From assembly GCF_001598295.1 (NCBI RefSeq), contig NZ_BCYR01000005.1, positions 248,001-312,000 on the forward strand: DNA of 64,000 nt, read 5' to 3'. The stretch's first letter is position 1. The number at the start of each line of letters is the position of its first letter. The notes beneath the pieces are model-generated. The model was given only the letters and a program-made list of their open reading frames with translations. It searched no databases and was not told the DNA's origin. A program made the translations under genes and the position numbers. Source of the stretch: Klebsiella ornithinolytica NBRC 105727 = ATCC 31898 (lineage in GTDB: Bacteria; Pseudomonadota; Gammaproteobacteria; Enterobacterales; Enterobacteriaceae). Shown here one piece after another: positions 28,445 through 37,690 of this stretch.

Positions 28445-29476
28445 TTATTTGTTTCCTTTTGCGGCATGAGAAGATAATGCCACCTTCTCTTCACTGCTCT
28501 TTTCTTTCACCGGTTCAACCACCGGCGCGCGCTTTTTCAGACGTTTATCAAACCAGGCCACCAGTACCGGCGCGGTAATCATCGTGATGATGCTCGCCGT
28601 CGCCAGCTGTGCGGTGGCGGCATCAACGTACATCGCCAGCGAGGGGTCGGCTTGAGCGACCATTGCTGGCGTCAGCGCCGAGCTGGCTGCCGTCGTACCC
28701 AGCGCGGCTCCCAGCGCGGTTTTCTTCTTCAGGAACAGGTTGTAGATAAAATAGAACACAATGCCGGTCACCGCAGAGATAATGCCGAGCAGGATCCCCG
28801 ACAGACCGGCGGTAAATACCGTGTTGATACTGGAATTGGCGCCGATAGCAAACGACATAATAATAATGATTAGCGGCTGAGCGGCGGCGCACAGCTGTTT
28901 AAAGCGCTCATCAAGGTTGCCCCACAGCATCCCAATCAGCAGCGGAATCAGCATCGACAGCAGCGCGGCGAAAGGAATATTGGCCAGGCCGCTGACCCCC
29001 AGCACCATCATAGTAACAAACGGGCCGTCCTTGACGCAGAAGACGGAGATCGCCCCGGCGTCGCTGGCATCGCCGTAGTTGCTGCACAGCGCGATATACA
29101 GCGAGCTGTTGGAGCTGGTTAAACAGGCAATCAGCGCCAGCGTGGAAATCCCGAGGAAACCGTTAGGGCCGAACAGCGCCCCCGCAGCCCACACTGCCAG
29201 CGCGCCGGCGAGACATTTAAGGAATAGCAGTACCGCACCTTTATAAAGCGGCAGCCCGGCCTGACGGATATTAATCGAGGTGCCGCAAATGAGTAGGAAA
29301 ATCCCCATCATCGCGCTGGAACCGACTTTGAATAATGCGGTTGTCGGGCCGCCGATGCCCAGCACTTCGGGGGCCAGGGTATTAATAAAAATCGCCGCAA
29401 GCAGTGGGATAATAATTAAACCGCCTGGCACCTTATTCATCTTTTCAAGTATATTTATGTTCATAGGGTAACTCAT
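28445..29476 (-). CDS. 2-keto-3-deoxygluconate permease (KdgT)-family transporter
   Basis: 343-residue inner-membrane protein with about ten hydrophobic helices. Matches E. coli KdgT across its length, including the N-terminal KVPGGLIIIPLLAA, the central LSTLALIACLTSSNSSLY and VKDGPFVTMMVLGVSGLA, and a long GTTAASSALTPA loop. KdgT is a proton-coupled sugar-acid importer. In this operon it probably brings in a C4-C6 aldonate. In-frame starts at 29476 and 29464; neither has a clear ribosome site. The C-terminus is a charged cytoplasmic tail of about 30 residues rich in Lys/Glu. Confidence 0.88.
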   Translation of the reverse strand: MSYPMNINILEKMNKVPGGLIIIPLLAAIFINTLAPEVLGIGGPTTALFKVGSSAMMGIFLLICGTSINIRQAGLPLYKGAVLLFLKCLAGALAVWAAGALFGPNGFLGISTLALIACLTSSNSSLYIALCSNYGDASDAGAISVFCVKDGPFVTMMVLGVSGLANIPFAALLSMLIPLLIGMLWGNLDERFKQLCAAAQPLIIIIMSFAIGANSSINTVFTAGLSGILLGIISAVTGIVFYFIYNLFLKKKTALGAALGTTAASSALTPAMVAQADPSLAMYVDAATAQLATASIITMITAPVLVAWFDKRLKKRAPVVEPVKEKSSEEKVALSSHAAKGNK

Positions 29477-29556
29477 AAATTATGATTTGACAGAGATAAC
29501 GACGCAATACTACCCAGACGACCATTACGCCGATTTTTATTTATATGAATTATTAA

Positions 29557-31275
29557 TTATTGCTGTGCTTCTTTATAAATTCTTTCGACAATGGTGCTAA
29601 TAATATCCTCCGGCCCGGTTAAACCGCCTTTGCCAATGCAAATCAGGCCGGCATAATCGCCGCCGATAATACGCACCATATCGGTTTGCGGTATCACATA
29701 GTCAATCATTTCAATTCCCGTGGCGCCGAGTTCTTTAAGAACATTCACCATCGTGTCGCCACCGGTCATATACAGACCTTTAATTTCTCCCGACGCGCAG
29801 CTAAGCACTTCACGGACAATATTCCCCAATCCCTGGTTAATATTTTTCGCAGCCTGACCGTGCGCCAGACCAAAGCGCTGTTCTTCTTCCTGTAGATCCA
29901 GCAGTCGTCCGGTTAACGCTGATTCAAAAACGAATATGGCGTTCTGCTGCGCCGGTACGCACTGCCGGGCATGCTGTACCACGCGATTAACTTCGATTTC
30001 AGCGGCGTTTTTCCTGTCGACCAACAGCTCGGCGTCAACGGGGATGTGGCAAACCCTTTCATCATTGGCGATCAGATGCTGGAGCTGCTTTTTCGTCACC
30101 GGCGTTGCGCTGCCGGCAACCACAAGAATCGATCCGCGCTGGCTTTCCGCTGCCGTCGTCGCTGATACGCTACTTCGCGTCTCCCGCATCAGGCCACGAC
30201 GCACCGCCAGTCGTTCGGTAAAGGGGCCCGGGTCGACCGCCAGTACGTTCCAGTTCAGCGCAACCACCGCCCCGGCAATCGCATCGACATCTTCCACGGT
30301 AATGGCATCGACCACAATCACCCGCACGCCGCGCTGCTGCTGTTCCTGGAGATCCTCCTGCAACTGCCCCTCGCCTTTCATCACCGAGGCCAGCGCGATA
30401 TGTCCAACCTGATGATGAGTCTGCGCCGCCAGCAGCCCCGGCACCCAGGACTCGGTAACCGGAGTGCGTACATCGCGTGCCACATCTGTGCGTGAAAGCG
30501 CGACGGAGTCAATCACCGAGTAGCCGCCAACCAGAATACGCCGCGACTGCGGCATAGCCGGCACCACAACGGCAACCGTTTCCAGCGGCAGTTGCTCCAG
30601 CATGGCGTCGATTTCAAAACCTATGCCGCCGCGCAGGGTGGTATCGATACGCTTGGTAAAGTAGTGCGCGCCGCGGGTCTGCAGCTGTTTCACCGCGGCG
30701 CTGACCTGCTGCTGGGCTTCCGCTTTCGGCAGAGGACGGCTGTCGCTGCTGACCACCATCGCCGGATACTCCACCTCATTGCGAGCGAAGGATTCGGTAT
30801 CGAAGAACGCGGCGGTTTTTAAACCGCTGCGCGCCAGTAATACCCCAACGGTGGTTGCACCGGTCAGATCGTCGGCGACGATCCCCAGCTTACCGCCTTC
30901 CCCTTGCGGCCAGACCATTTCGATGCAGGCCGGCGTCACGCCGGAAACATAGATGCCTTCATGAATAAACTCCGCCAGCGGACCGCTTTTACCGGTTGGA
31001 TGCAGGTTGATAGTCGGAATACCCCGTTTCGGATAGAGCCCACAGCGCAACGTACCGCCGCAATCAATAACCATCAAACCAATTTCGTCTTCCGGTGGCT
31101 CGCCGTTCTTAAAGACGTCAACGGAAGGCCAGCCGGTCAGCTCACTCAGTCGTTCAACAACCGGGGGAACCAATCCCCCGGTGATATAAGCAATCTTTTT
31201 GCTCTGATGGATATCAATCGTCAGCGGCCCACCCCAGCCTTTACTGCCTTTGCTAATCAACAGATGCTTTTCCAT
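29557..31275 (-). CDS. Fusion: glucitol-type PTS EIIB domain + DUF1537 four-carbon acid sugar kinase
   Basis: 572 residues in two parts. Residues 1-115 match the N-terminal EIIB domain of SrlE ([43 protein letters not shown] at 71-84, [17 protein letters not shown]), keeping both Cys of the phosphorylation-site motif. From about 129 comes a DUF1537 kinase: [17 protein letters not shown] (substrate Asp-Asp), [21 protein letters not shown], then the ATP-binding C-terminal lobe with TGGDTMVN (504-511) and [14 protein letters not shown]1537 kinases (DtnK, OtnK) phosphorylate threonate, erythronate or related acids. No linker decay or stop is seen. Start 31275 has GAGGACAAAGAG upstream; an ATG at 31299 is less likely. 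The EIIB part could gate the kinase or donate phosphate; neither is shown. Confidence 0.93.
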   Translation of the reverse strand: MEKHLLISKGSKGWGGPLTIDIHQSKKIAYITGGLVPPVVERLSELTGWPSVDVFKNGEPPEDEIGLMVIDCGGTLRCGLYPKRGIPTINLHPTGKSGPLAEFIHEGIYVSGVTPACIEMVWPQGEGGKLGIVADDLTGATTVGVLLARSGLKTAAFFDTESFARNEVEYPAMVVSSDSRPLPKAEAQQQVSAAVKQLQTRGAHYFTKRIDTTLRGGIGFEIDAMLEQLPLETVAVVVPAMPQSRRILVGGYSVIDSVALSRTDVARDVRTPVTESWVPGLLAAQTHHQVGHIALASVMKGEGQLQEDLQEQQQRGVRVIVVDAITVEDVDAIAGAVVALNWNVLAVDPGPFTERLAVRRGLMRETRSSVSATTAAESQRGSILVVAGSATPVTKKQLQHLIANDERVCHIPVDAELLVDRKNAAEIEVNRVVQHARQCVPAQQNAIFVFESALTGRLLDLQEEEQRFGLAHGQAAKNINQGLGNIVREVLSCASGEIKGLYMTGGDTMVNVLKELGATGIEMIDYVIPQTDMVRIIGGDYAGLICIGKGGLTGPEDIISTIVERIYKEAQQ

Positions 31276-31311
31276 CTCTTTGTCCTCATTGATTCGCATT
31301 AACGCCCGCGA

Positions 31312-32319
31312 TTATTGATGTTTCATTTTCCAGTAACGCGCCGCGACCAGCGTCGATTCCAGCATGCTGACGGTTCCTGCTTTGCCAGTACCGGCAATAT
31401 CGAAAGCGGTCCCGTGGTCAACGGAGCTGCGCATAAACGGCAGGCCGAAGGTGATAGTAATGGAGCGTTCAAAGTCGAGGGTTTTGCAGGCGATATGCCC
31501 CTGGTCGTGGTACAGGGAAAGGATCGCGTCATAACGTCCCTGCTTGCCAAGATGGAATACCGAATCCGCCGGAACCGGGCCAATCGCATTGATTCCCATC
31601 TCCTGCGCCGCCTTCACCGCCGGAATCAGGTTGTCCGCTTCCTCGTGACCAAACAGGCCGTTATCAGAAGCGTGCGGGTTAAGCGCCGCAACCGCGATAC
31701 GCGGATTGGCAATTTTGAGGGTGGTGAACTCATGGTGAATTTGCTGTACGCAGGCCAGCACGCGTTCTTTGTTGGCATAATCACACGCCGCTTTCAACGC
31801 CATATGGCGACTGACGAAGAACACCCGCAATTTTTGAACATGAAACATCGTCAGGCCATAATCTGACTGCGTTTCAACCTGATAGATCTCGGTATGACCC
31901 GGTAATTTACAGCCTGCCAGCTTAATCGCTTCTTTATGAATCGGCGCCGTCGAGACCACATCAATCAGGCCTGCTTTACCTAATTCGATGGATTTCATCA
32001 CATAATCTAGCGACATTTTTCCCGCCAACTGCTGCACTTTTCCCCATTCAATGCTGTCGCAATCGTAATCGCCGGTTTCCATCACATCGATGGTTCCCCA
32101 GCGATACAGCGCTTCCTCCGGGTGTGTGATTTTGTTCAACGCAAAATCACATCCCATGATCTTCATCGCCCGGGCGACAATGGGGATCGATCCAATCAGA
32201 AAAGGTTGGCACTCGTCATACACGCTTTTATCCATCATGGTGGCAACGGTGATCTCCGGGCCGATCCCAGCAGGATCGCCGATAGTGATTGCGACAACAG
32301 GTTTTTTTTCTTGTGACAT
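31312..32319 (-). CDS. pdxA2: PdxA2-type 4-phospho-sugar-acid (D-threonate 4-phosphate-like) dehydrogenase
   Basis: 335 residues. PdxA family: ITIGDPAGIGPEIT at the N-terminus, metal-binding His in LPGHTEIYQ, NPHASDNGLFGHEE and YHDQGHIACK, then PFMRSSVDHGTAFDIAGTG. PdxA2 enzymes oxidise C3 of D-threonate-4-phosphate with NAD+ and decarboxylate it to DHAP. The chain pairs with the downstream DUF1537 kinase exactly as dtnK-pdxA2 do. A C5 acid phosphate would give a tetrulose phosphate instead. Start 32319 has GAGAGG seven bases upstream; the ATG at 32355 lies in the operator region. First gene of the minus-strand operon. Confidence 0.9.
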   Translation of the reverse strand: MSQEKKPVVAITIGDPAGIGPEITVATMMDKSVYDECQPFLIGSIPIVARAMKIMGCDFALNKITHPEEALYRWGTIDVMETGDYDCDSIEWGKVQQLAGKMSLDYVMKSIELGKAGLIDVVSTAPIHKEAIKLAGCKLPGHTEIYQVETQSDYGLTMFHVQKLRVFFVSRHMALKAACDYANKERVLACVQQIHHEFTTLKIANPRIAVAALNPHASDNGLFGHEEADNLIPAVKAAQEMGINAIGPVPADSVFHLGKQGRYDAILSLYHDQGHIACKTLDFERSITITFGLPFMRSSVDHGTAFDIAGTGKAGTVSMLESTLVAARYWKMKHQ

Positions 32320-32352
32320 CGTGGGCCTCTCGTAGTTGAACGTCATTTTGTT

Positions 32353-32475
32353 CATATGTTCACTTGCTAATCATATGAGCAAAACATTACCTGAGGATTA
32401 AGAAGATATTGGTGATCTTTGTCACATAAAAAAATCAACCGAATTATTTAATAAAAAAATGTGATCTAACATATG
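32353..32475. promoter_or_regulatory. Three CATATG-centred inverted repeats, candidate SorC-regulator operators
   Basis: CATATG occurs at 32353-32358, 32372-32377 and 32470-32475 within the divergent pdxA2/isomerase region. Flanks are partly shared: TTGTT-CATATG-TTCAC, CTAAT-CATATG-AGCAA, TCTAA-CATATG-TTCAC. The third lies in a 22-base imperfect palindrome from TGTGA (32460) to TCACA (32481). The neighbouring SorC-family regulator is the obvious ligand-dependent binder (inference). Confidence 0.55.
32410..32427. promoter_or_regulatory. Candidate CRP-cAMP site
   Basis: GGTGA (32411-32415), six bases, TCACA (32422-32426) is one mismatch from TGTGA-N6-TCACA. It sits between the divergent catabolic genes, where catabolite control is expected. 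Confidence 0.6.
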
Positions 32476-32564
32476 TTCACACAGTGATAAAAAGTTCAAT
32501 CTTTCACAGCGGTGAATAAACCATGTTCACAACGCATTGATTTACTTACGATGGAGAACGAAAG

Positions 32565-33359
32565 ATGAAGACAATTTGGTTAGGCACCAGTTGGAAGATG
32601 AACAAGCCGCTTTCCGAAGCGATGCAATGGTGCGAGATTTTGGCGCAGCGTCTGGGGCAGGTTGTTCATCCGGATATTCAGCCTTTTGTCATCCCTCCTT
32701 TTACGGCCATTCATCCGGTCAGCCGCTATTTGCAGGAGCGACATATTCGCTGTCTGACCGGCGCGCAAAATATGCATGAAGCCGACAGCGGTCCATGGAC
32801 AGGTGAAATATCCGCAGACATGCTGCTGGAAGCGGGAGCGACGCTTGTTGAGCTCGGTCATTCCGAACGACGCGGTGCCTTCAACGAAACCGACGCCGCC
32901 ATTAACAGAAAGGTCCATAGCGCGTTGCGTCATGGCTTGCGTCCGCTGATATGTATTGGCGACAGCGCCGAAGAGAAAAGCTGGCAGGTCTCGCGCGAAA
33001 CGGTCGTCCGTCAGATGAAAATCGCCCTTCATGGCTTAAGCCGGCAGCAGGTTGTAGACACGCTTGTTGCCTATGAACCAATCTGGGCGATTGGCGAACA
33101 GGGTACGCCGGCCCGTCCGGAGCAAGCAGGAGAGATCCATCGGGCGCTACGCCAGGGGCTATGTGAACTTTTTGGTCAGGAAACCGGGCTGCAAATCCCC
33201 CTGCTCTACGGCGGCAGCGTTAACAAGCAAAATGCGGTGGAATTACTGCAACAAGAGGATGTCGACGGTCTCTTCATTGGCCGGGCGGCCTGGGACGCCA
33301 CTGGCTATTGTGAAATCGTTCAACGCGTTACACAGGAATTTATTCTTAAGTCGCAGTAA
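32565..33359 (+). CDS. Triose-phosphate isomerase-like sugar-phosphate isomerase
   Basis: 264-residue TIM barrel. All catalytic residues are kept: Asn/Lys in GTSWKMNK (about 10-12), His in VELGHSERR (about 98), Glu in VAYEPIWAIGEQGTP (about 170), and the phosphate-binding LLYGGSVNKQN. It is divergent from chromosomal TpiA in its 30-50 region and in the end. Candidates are L-erythrulose-1-phosphate isomerase (LerI/EryH type) or a DHAP/GAP isomerase for the operon product. Ribosome site GGAGAACG. Divergent from pdxA2; the SorC regulator follows 35 bases later. Confidence 0.87.
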   Translation: MKTIWLGTSWKMNKPLSEAMQWCEILAQRLGQVVHPDIQPFVIPPFTAIHPVSRYLQERHIRCLTGAQNMHEADSGPWTGEISADMLLEAGATLVELGHSERRGAFNETDAAINRKVHSALRHGLRPLICIGDSAEEKSWQVSRETVVRQMKIALHGLSRQQVVDTLVAYEPIWAIGEQGTPARPEQAGEIHRALRQGLCELFGQETGLQIPLLYGGSVNKQNAVELLQQEDVDGLFIGRAAWDATGYCEIVQRVTQEFILKSQ

Positions 33360-33394
33360 TATTAGGCGGACATCAGAGATGGAAACACCAAACG

Positions 33395-34357
33395 ATGACT
33401 GAACAAGACCCAGATTATGCACTGCTGACCGAAATTGCCGTGGCCTATTATGACCAGGAACAAACTCAGGAAGAGATTGCCCAGCGATTCGGCATTTCAC
33501 GGATTAAAGTCGGTCGGCTGCTGAAAAAAGCCCGACAGGAAGGGATTGTGGAGATCAGCGTGAAATATCACCCGGTCTTTAGCTCGCAGATAGAGCAGCA
33601 GTTTATTTCCCATTTCGGCATCAAACGCGCCTTAATCGCCCTGGACCACCATGATGAAGACGAACAGCGTCAGCAGGTGGCGGCGTTGGTCAGTAACTAC
33701 CTTGCCGGCATCTTAAAGAATGATATGACGGTGACCGTCGGACAAGGGCGCAATGTGGCTGCCGTCGCCAACCACGTTGGGATCTTCCCGGAGCGGCACT
33801 GCCGTTTTATCTGTGGAATCGGCGGAACCAAACGCGACAACCAGCTCATAGATGCCGATCACATCAGCCGTAACCTGGCACGTAAGTTTAACGGCTTCAG
33901 TGAAACGCTCTACGCCCCTGCATATGTTGAAACTCCGGAGTTGCGAGCGGCATTTATGCAAAACCGCCTCATCAAAGCGACCCTTGAGCAGGCCAGCAAA
34001 GCTGACGTTGCGATAATTGGTCTCGGCGATATGAATGAGAACAGCTTTATGGTTCAGCTCGGCTGGTTTTCCCCCAAAGAGATTGCGACAGCCCGGCAGG
34101 ATCAGGGAGTGGTGGGAGATATCGCCGGATACAGTTTTTTCAATATCCAGGGGAAACCGGTCGATACCGTTATGAACGATCGGGTTATCGGCCTGAGTCT
34201 TGAACAACTGCGGTCCATCCCCTGCGTCATTGCCATCGCCTCGGAAAGTACCAAAGCAACGGCGATACTCGGCGCCCTGCGCACTGGCGTCATCGATGTC
34301 CTCGCCACCAGCGCGTCCAACGCCCGCGCGGTCATCAATATGCACAAAGCGTTATAA
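33395..34357 (+). CDS. SorC-family transcriptional regulator
   Basis: 320 residues. N-terminal helix-turn-helix: YDQEQTQEEIAQRFGISRIK and VGRLLKKARQEGIVEI at about 19-55. The remainder is the SorC sugar-phosphate-binding domain (VTVGQGRNVAAVAN, GIGGTKRDNQ, IIGLGDMNE, VIAIASESTKATAILGALRTGVIDVLATS), related to NagB/RpiA folds. Such regulators bind phosphorylated sugars as inducers. Cotranscribed with the isomerase and probably acts on the CATATG-centred operators. Ribosome site is weak (AGAGATGGAAAC); a 7-codon frame overlaps the start. Confidence 0.9.
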   Translation: MTEQDPDYALLTEIAVAYYDQEQTQEEIAQRFGISRIKVGRLLKKARQEGIVEISVKYHPVFSSQIEQQFISHFGIKRALIALDHHDEDEQRQQVAALVSNYLAGILKNDMTVTVGQGRNVAAVANHVGIFPERHCRFICGIGGTKRDNQLIDADHISRNLARKFNGFSETLYAPAYVETPELRAAFMQNRLIKATLEQASKADVAIIGLGDMNENSFMVQLGWFSPKEIATARQDQGVVGDIAGYSFFNIQGKPVDTVMNDRVIGLSLEQLRSIPCVIAIASESTKATAILGALRTGVIDVLATSASNARAVINMHKAL

Positions 34358-34465
34358 AACGTGGCGCGTGGCGCGGCCTGCATAACCGGGGAGCGCTGGC
34401 CGTTGCTCCGGTTTGCCGCCTGCTCTGCTGTCATACCCGGCGGGAACGATCGGGCCGATATGAAA

Positions 34466-34497
34466 CAGGCCGCCTATGAAAAACATAGAGCGGCCTG
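34466..34497. terminator. Hairpin between the SorC regulator and cobB
   Basis: CAGGCCGC (34466-34473) pairs with GCGGCCTG (34490-34497), extended by CTATG/CATAG around an A5 loop. Strong stem, no long T-run on either side; likely terminates the convergent units. Confidence 0.55.
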
Positions 34498-34539
34498 GTG
34501 TCTTTCGCGCCCGGCAATCAACGCCATCGCGCGACGGAA

Positions 34540-35364
34540 TCAGAGATCTTTCAACAGCCGGTCGACGAATGCCGGTACAACCTCGCTCGCCAGACCGTAG
34601 TGTTTTTCGGCAAATTCGCTGCCGACCTGGCTGGGTTCGAGGTTGAGCTCCACGGTATGCGCTCCCTGCAGACGGGCTTCGTGCACGAAACCTGCCGCCG
34701 GGTAAACGTGCCCGGAAGTGCCAATGGCGATGAAGATATCGGCATCGGCCAGCGCGTTGTAAATGTCATCCATCCCCAGCGGCATCTCCCCAAACCAGAC
34801 CACGTGCGGGCGCAGCGGCGCCGGGAACTGACAGCAGTGGCACTTATCTTCCGCCGTGACGTCTCCGGTCCACTCCAGCACCTGTCCGCTCCACGAACAG
34901 CGCACCTTCAACAGCTCGCCGTGCATATGAATCACCCGGCGGTTTCCCGCGCGTTCGTGCAGGTTATCAATGTTCTGGGTGACCAGCACAAATCGATCGC
35001 CCAACGCCGCTTCCAGCCGCGCCAGCGCCTGATGTGCCGCATTCGGCGCTATCTCGGGGCTCTGCAGCTGCCGGCGACGGGCGTTATAAAATGCCTGCAC
35101 CAGCGCAGGATCGCGGGCGAAGCCTTCCGGCGTCGCCACATCTTCCACCCGGTGCTCTTCCCACAAACCATCGGCCGCGCGAAACGTTTTAATACCTGAC
35201 TCCGCCGAAATGCCGGCCCCGGTCAGCACCACAACCCTGGGTTTATCTACTGTTTCCACAGCCGCCTTATCCTCTTTAAAAAAAATCCGCTGGCGCAGAC
35301 GTTCACGCAAGCGACGTTTATTGCGACGAAAACGGCTCAATCGGTGTAAGCGGCGCGACAACAT
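34540..35364 (-). CDS. cobB: NAD-dependent protein deacylase (sirtuin)
   Basis: Removes acetyl and other acyl groups from lysines, including acetyl-CoA synthetase. 274 residues: basic N-terminal extension ([20 protein letters not shown]), NAD motif [26 protein letters not shown], catalytic HMHGEL, a zinc site with Cys pairs in KVRCSW and KCHCC, and [11 protein letters not shown]. The C-terminus is a few residues shorter than E. coli CobB. Downstream of nagK by 14 bases on the same strand. Confidence 0.96.
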   Translation of the reverse strand: MLSRRLHRLSRFRRNKRRLRERLRQRIFFKEDKAAVETVDKPRVVVLTGAGISAESGIKTFRAADGLWEEHRVEDVATPEGFARDPALVQAFYNARRRQLQSPEIAPNAAHQALARLEAALGDRFVLVTQNIDNLHERAGNRRVIHMHGELLKVRCSWSGQVLEWTGDVTAEDKCHCCQFPAPLRPHVVWFGEMPLGMDDIYNALADADIFIAIGTSGHVYPAAGFVHEARLQGAHTVELNLEPSQVGSEFAEKHYGLASEVVPAFVDRLLKDL

Positions 35365-35378
35365 AGCTCCCCCTGTGG

Positions 35379-36290
35379 TTAATGAGTCAAATGAAGGAAG
35401 GCCGCACCGCGCATACCTCCGGCATCGCCATGGCGCGCACGTTCAATACGCGGTACCCGGGCAACCGGAAGTAAATGTCGCGGCAGGCGCTGCGCCAGCC
35501 CTTCGCTTATGGCAGTAAAGTTAGACAATCCTCCGCCAAGCACCAGCAGATCCGGATCAACGATAGTCAGAATATTACCCAGACAGACCGCCAGCAGGTC
35601 AAGATAGCGTTCGACGTGCTCACGCGCCCGCGCATCGCCCTGCTGCCAGAGCGCCACGATGTCGGGTGAAGTCAGGGTGTGTTGATAGAAATGTTCATAG
35701 AGCCAGGCAAAACCGCGGCCGGAGAGATAGTTTTCAATGCAGCCCAGCTGGCCGCAGCCGCAGCGGGTGAGCGGGAAATCACGTCCCACCACCTCCAGCG
35801 CATCCACCGGCAGCCGGATATGGCCAAATTCACCGGTAATATAGCTATGTCCGGTAATCGATTTACCGTTGAGGACCAGGCCGCCGCCCACTCCGGTACC
35901 GAGAATCAGCCCCATGACCAGCGGATATTGCGTAAATTCATCGTCCCAGGCTTCGGAGAGAGCAAAGCAGTTGGCATCGTTATCCAGACGGACTTCACGC
36001 CCGAGCCGGGCGCTCAGATCGCTGCGCAGCGACTGACCGCTGGCAGCGGGAACGTTGGCGGCATACAGCGTGCCGTCCGCAGTTTCCGGCATTCCCGGAA
36101 TCCCAATCCCCACCGTCCCCTGACAGTCAAAGCGGCTGTCAGCTTCATGGACCAGCGCCTCTACCGCCTGCAGAAAGTCGGCATAACTCTCCTTCGGCGT
36201 GGCAACGCGTTTTTCCCACTGCAATCGCCGCGCGCTATCAAACACGCCCAGCGCTATTTTGCTGCCACCAATGTCAAATCCGTAGTACAT
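35379..36290 (-). CDS. nagK: N-acetyl-D-glucosamine kinase
   Basis: Phosphorylates GlcNAc recovered from peptidoglycan turnover. ROK family, 303 residues: phosphate loop [21 protein letters not shown], catalytic [11 protein letters not shown], and the zinc motif [17 protein letters not shown] near 180-196. Same length as E. coli NagK. It precedes cobB. Confidence 0.96.
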   Translation of the reverse strand: MYYGFDIGGSKIALGVFDSARRLQWEKRVATPKESYADFLQAVEALVHEADSRFDCQGTVGIGIPGMPETADGTLYAANVPAASGQSLRSDLSARLGREVRLDNDANCFALSEAWDDEFTQYPLVMGLILGTGVGGGLVLNGKSITGHSYITGEFGHIRLPVDALEVVGRDFPLTRCGCGQLGCIENYLSGRGFAWLYEHFYQHTLTSPDIVALWQQGDARAREHVERYLDLLAVCLGNILTIVDPDLLVLGGGLSNFTAISEGLAQRLPRHLLPVARVPRIERARHGDAGGMRGAAFLHLTH

Positions 36291-36344
36291 AGCAATTCCT
36301 CTTTACTGACCGAAAAGGTCAGGACGTAAAGAGTGGACGACAGA

Positions 36345-36425
36345 AGTTCTTGTAGGTCCGCGCAAGCGAAGCGCCAGCGGGCGCAATGTCAGGCGGCGGC
36401 TTCGCCTTACCCGACCTACGAGTTC
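36345..36425. repeat. REP/BIME element between nagK and lolE
   Basis: Contains TGTAGGTCCGCGCAAGCGAAG and, inverted, CGGCTTCGCCTTACCCGACC plus TACGAG, the paired REP palindromes typical of BIMEs. Located upstream of nagK, downstream of lolE on the same strand. Confidence 0.75.
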
Positions 36426-36445
36426 ATCCCCCGCAATCCACTGAA

Positions 36446-37690
36446 TTACTGGCCACTCAGCACCCTCGCCGGGTCTATGCGGCTGGCGCGGCGGGCGGGA
36501 TACCAGCTGGCCAGCAAACTCAGCAACAGTGCCGTCACCAGCACATAAATAACATCCAGCCAGTGCAGTTCAGACGGCAGGAAGTCAATAAAATAGATGT
36601 CGCCGGACAAGAATTTGTGCCCGATCAGGTATTCGAGGCCGTTGATGATGGACGTCAGATTCAGCGCACAAATGACGCCGATCGCCACGCCAATCAGGCT
36701 CCCGACCGAACCGGCAAGCAAACCATACCAGACAAAAATGGCGCGGATCAGGCCATCTTTCGCCCCGAGCGTGCGCAGTACCGCAATATCGCTGCTTTTA
36801 TCTTTCACCGCCATCACCAGGGTGGAAACGATGTTAAAGCATGCCACGCCGATCACCAGCACCATCGCGAGGTACATAATGGCGCGGATCATCTGAATAT
36901 CACGATACATATAACCGTAAGTCCCGATCCAGCTTTTGATGTAAACGTAGCTGTTGGTCACTTCGCCGGCATCACGCACCAGCGTGTTGGCGTGGAACAC
37001 ATCGGTAACTTTAATCGCAATCCCGGTCACGCTGCCAGCCATCTCCAGATACTGTTGGGCATCGCTCATCGGGATCATCGCAAAACTGTGATCGAGCTGG
37101 CCGCTGAGCTGCAAAATCCCGGTCACATGCAGCCTGACGCGTTTCGGCTGCAGGAGCTGATGTTCGGCGTCAGAGTTGGGGATCATGATGGAAACCCAGT
37201 CGCCCTGCTTCACGTGCAGCGCATCCGCCACCCCTTTACCGAGAATGACCTGCTGTTCGCCGGCTTTAAAATTAGCCCACGCGTTATTCTGAACAAACTG
37301 AGGCAGGGAACTCAGGCGGCTTTCCTGCTGCGGATCGACACCCTTGACCTGAATGGCGCGCATGTTGCTGCCGCTCTCCACCAGCCCGGTGAAGTTAATA
37401 TACGGCGCCGCGGCAACGATCCCTTTAACCTTTTCCACCTTCGCCAGCGCGTCGTTCCAGTTGGTCCACGGCTGCTTCACCGGCTCGATTTCGCCATGCG
37501 GCACCACGGCCAGAATGCGGTTGTTCAGCTCACGTTCAAAACCGTTCATTGCGCTGAGGCCGACGATCAATACCGCCACCCCGAGCGCAATCCCGATGGT
37601 TGAAATCACCGAAATCAGCGACACCATGCCGCCACGCCGCCGCCCGCGGCTAAAACGCAGGGCAATCAATAACGATAACGGAGAAGTCAT
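36446..37690 (-). CDS. lolE: Lipoprotein-releasing ABC transporter permease LolE
   Basis: With LolC and LolD extracts outer-membrane lipoproteins from the inner membrane and hands them to LolA. 414 residues with one N-terminal and three C-terminal membrane helices around a large periplasmic domain; N-terminal [20 protein letters not shown] and C-terminal [17 protein letters not shown]. Starts inside the lolD stop (1-base overlap), so coupled. Confidence 0.97.
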   Translation of the reverse strand: MTSPLSLLIALRFSRGRRRGGMVSLISVISTIGIALGVAVLIVGLSAMNGFERELNNRILAVVPHGEIEPVKQPWTNWNDALAKVEKVKGIVAAAPYINFTGLVESGSNMRAIQVKGVDPQQESRLSSLPQFVQNNAWANFKAGEQQVILGKGVADALHVKQGDWVSIMIPNSDAEHQLLQPKRVRLHVTGILQLSGQLDHSFAMIPMSDAQQYLEMAGSVTGIAIKVTDVFHANTLVRDAGEVTNSYVYIKSWIGTYGYMYRDIQMIRAIMYLAMVLVIGVACFNIVSTLVMAVKDKSSDIAVLRTLGAKDGLIRAIFVWYGLLAGSVGSLIGVAIGVICALNLTSIINGLEYLIGHKFLSGDIYFIDFLPSELHWLDVIYVLVTALLLSLLASWYPARRASRIDPARVLSGQ

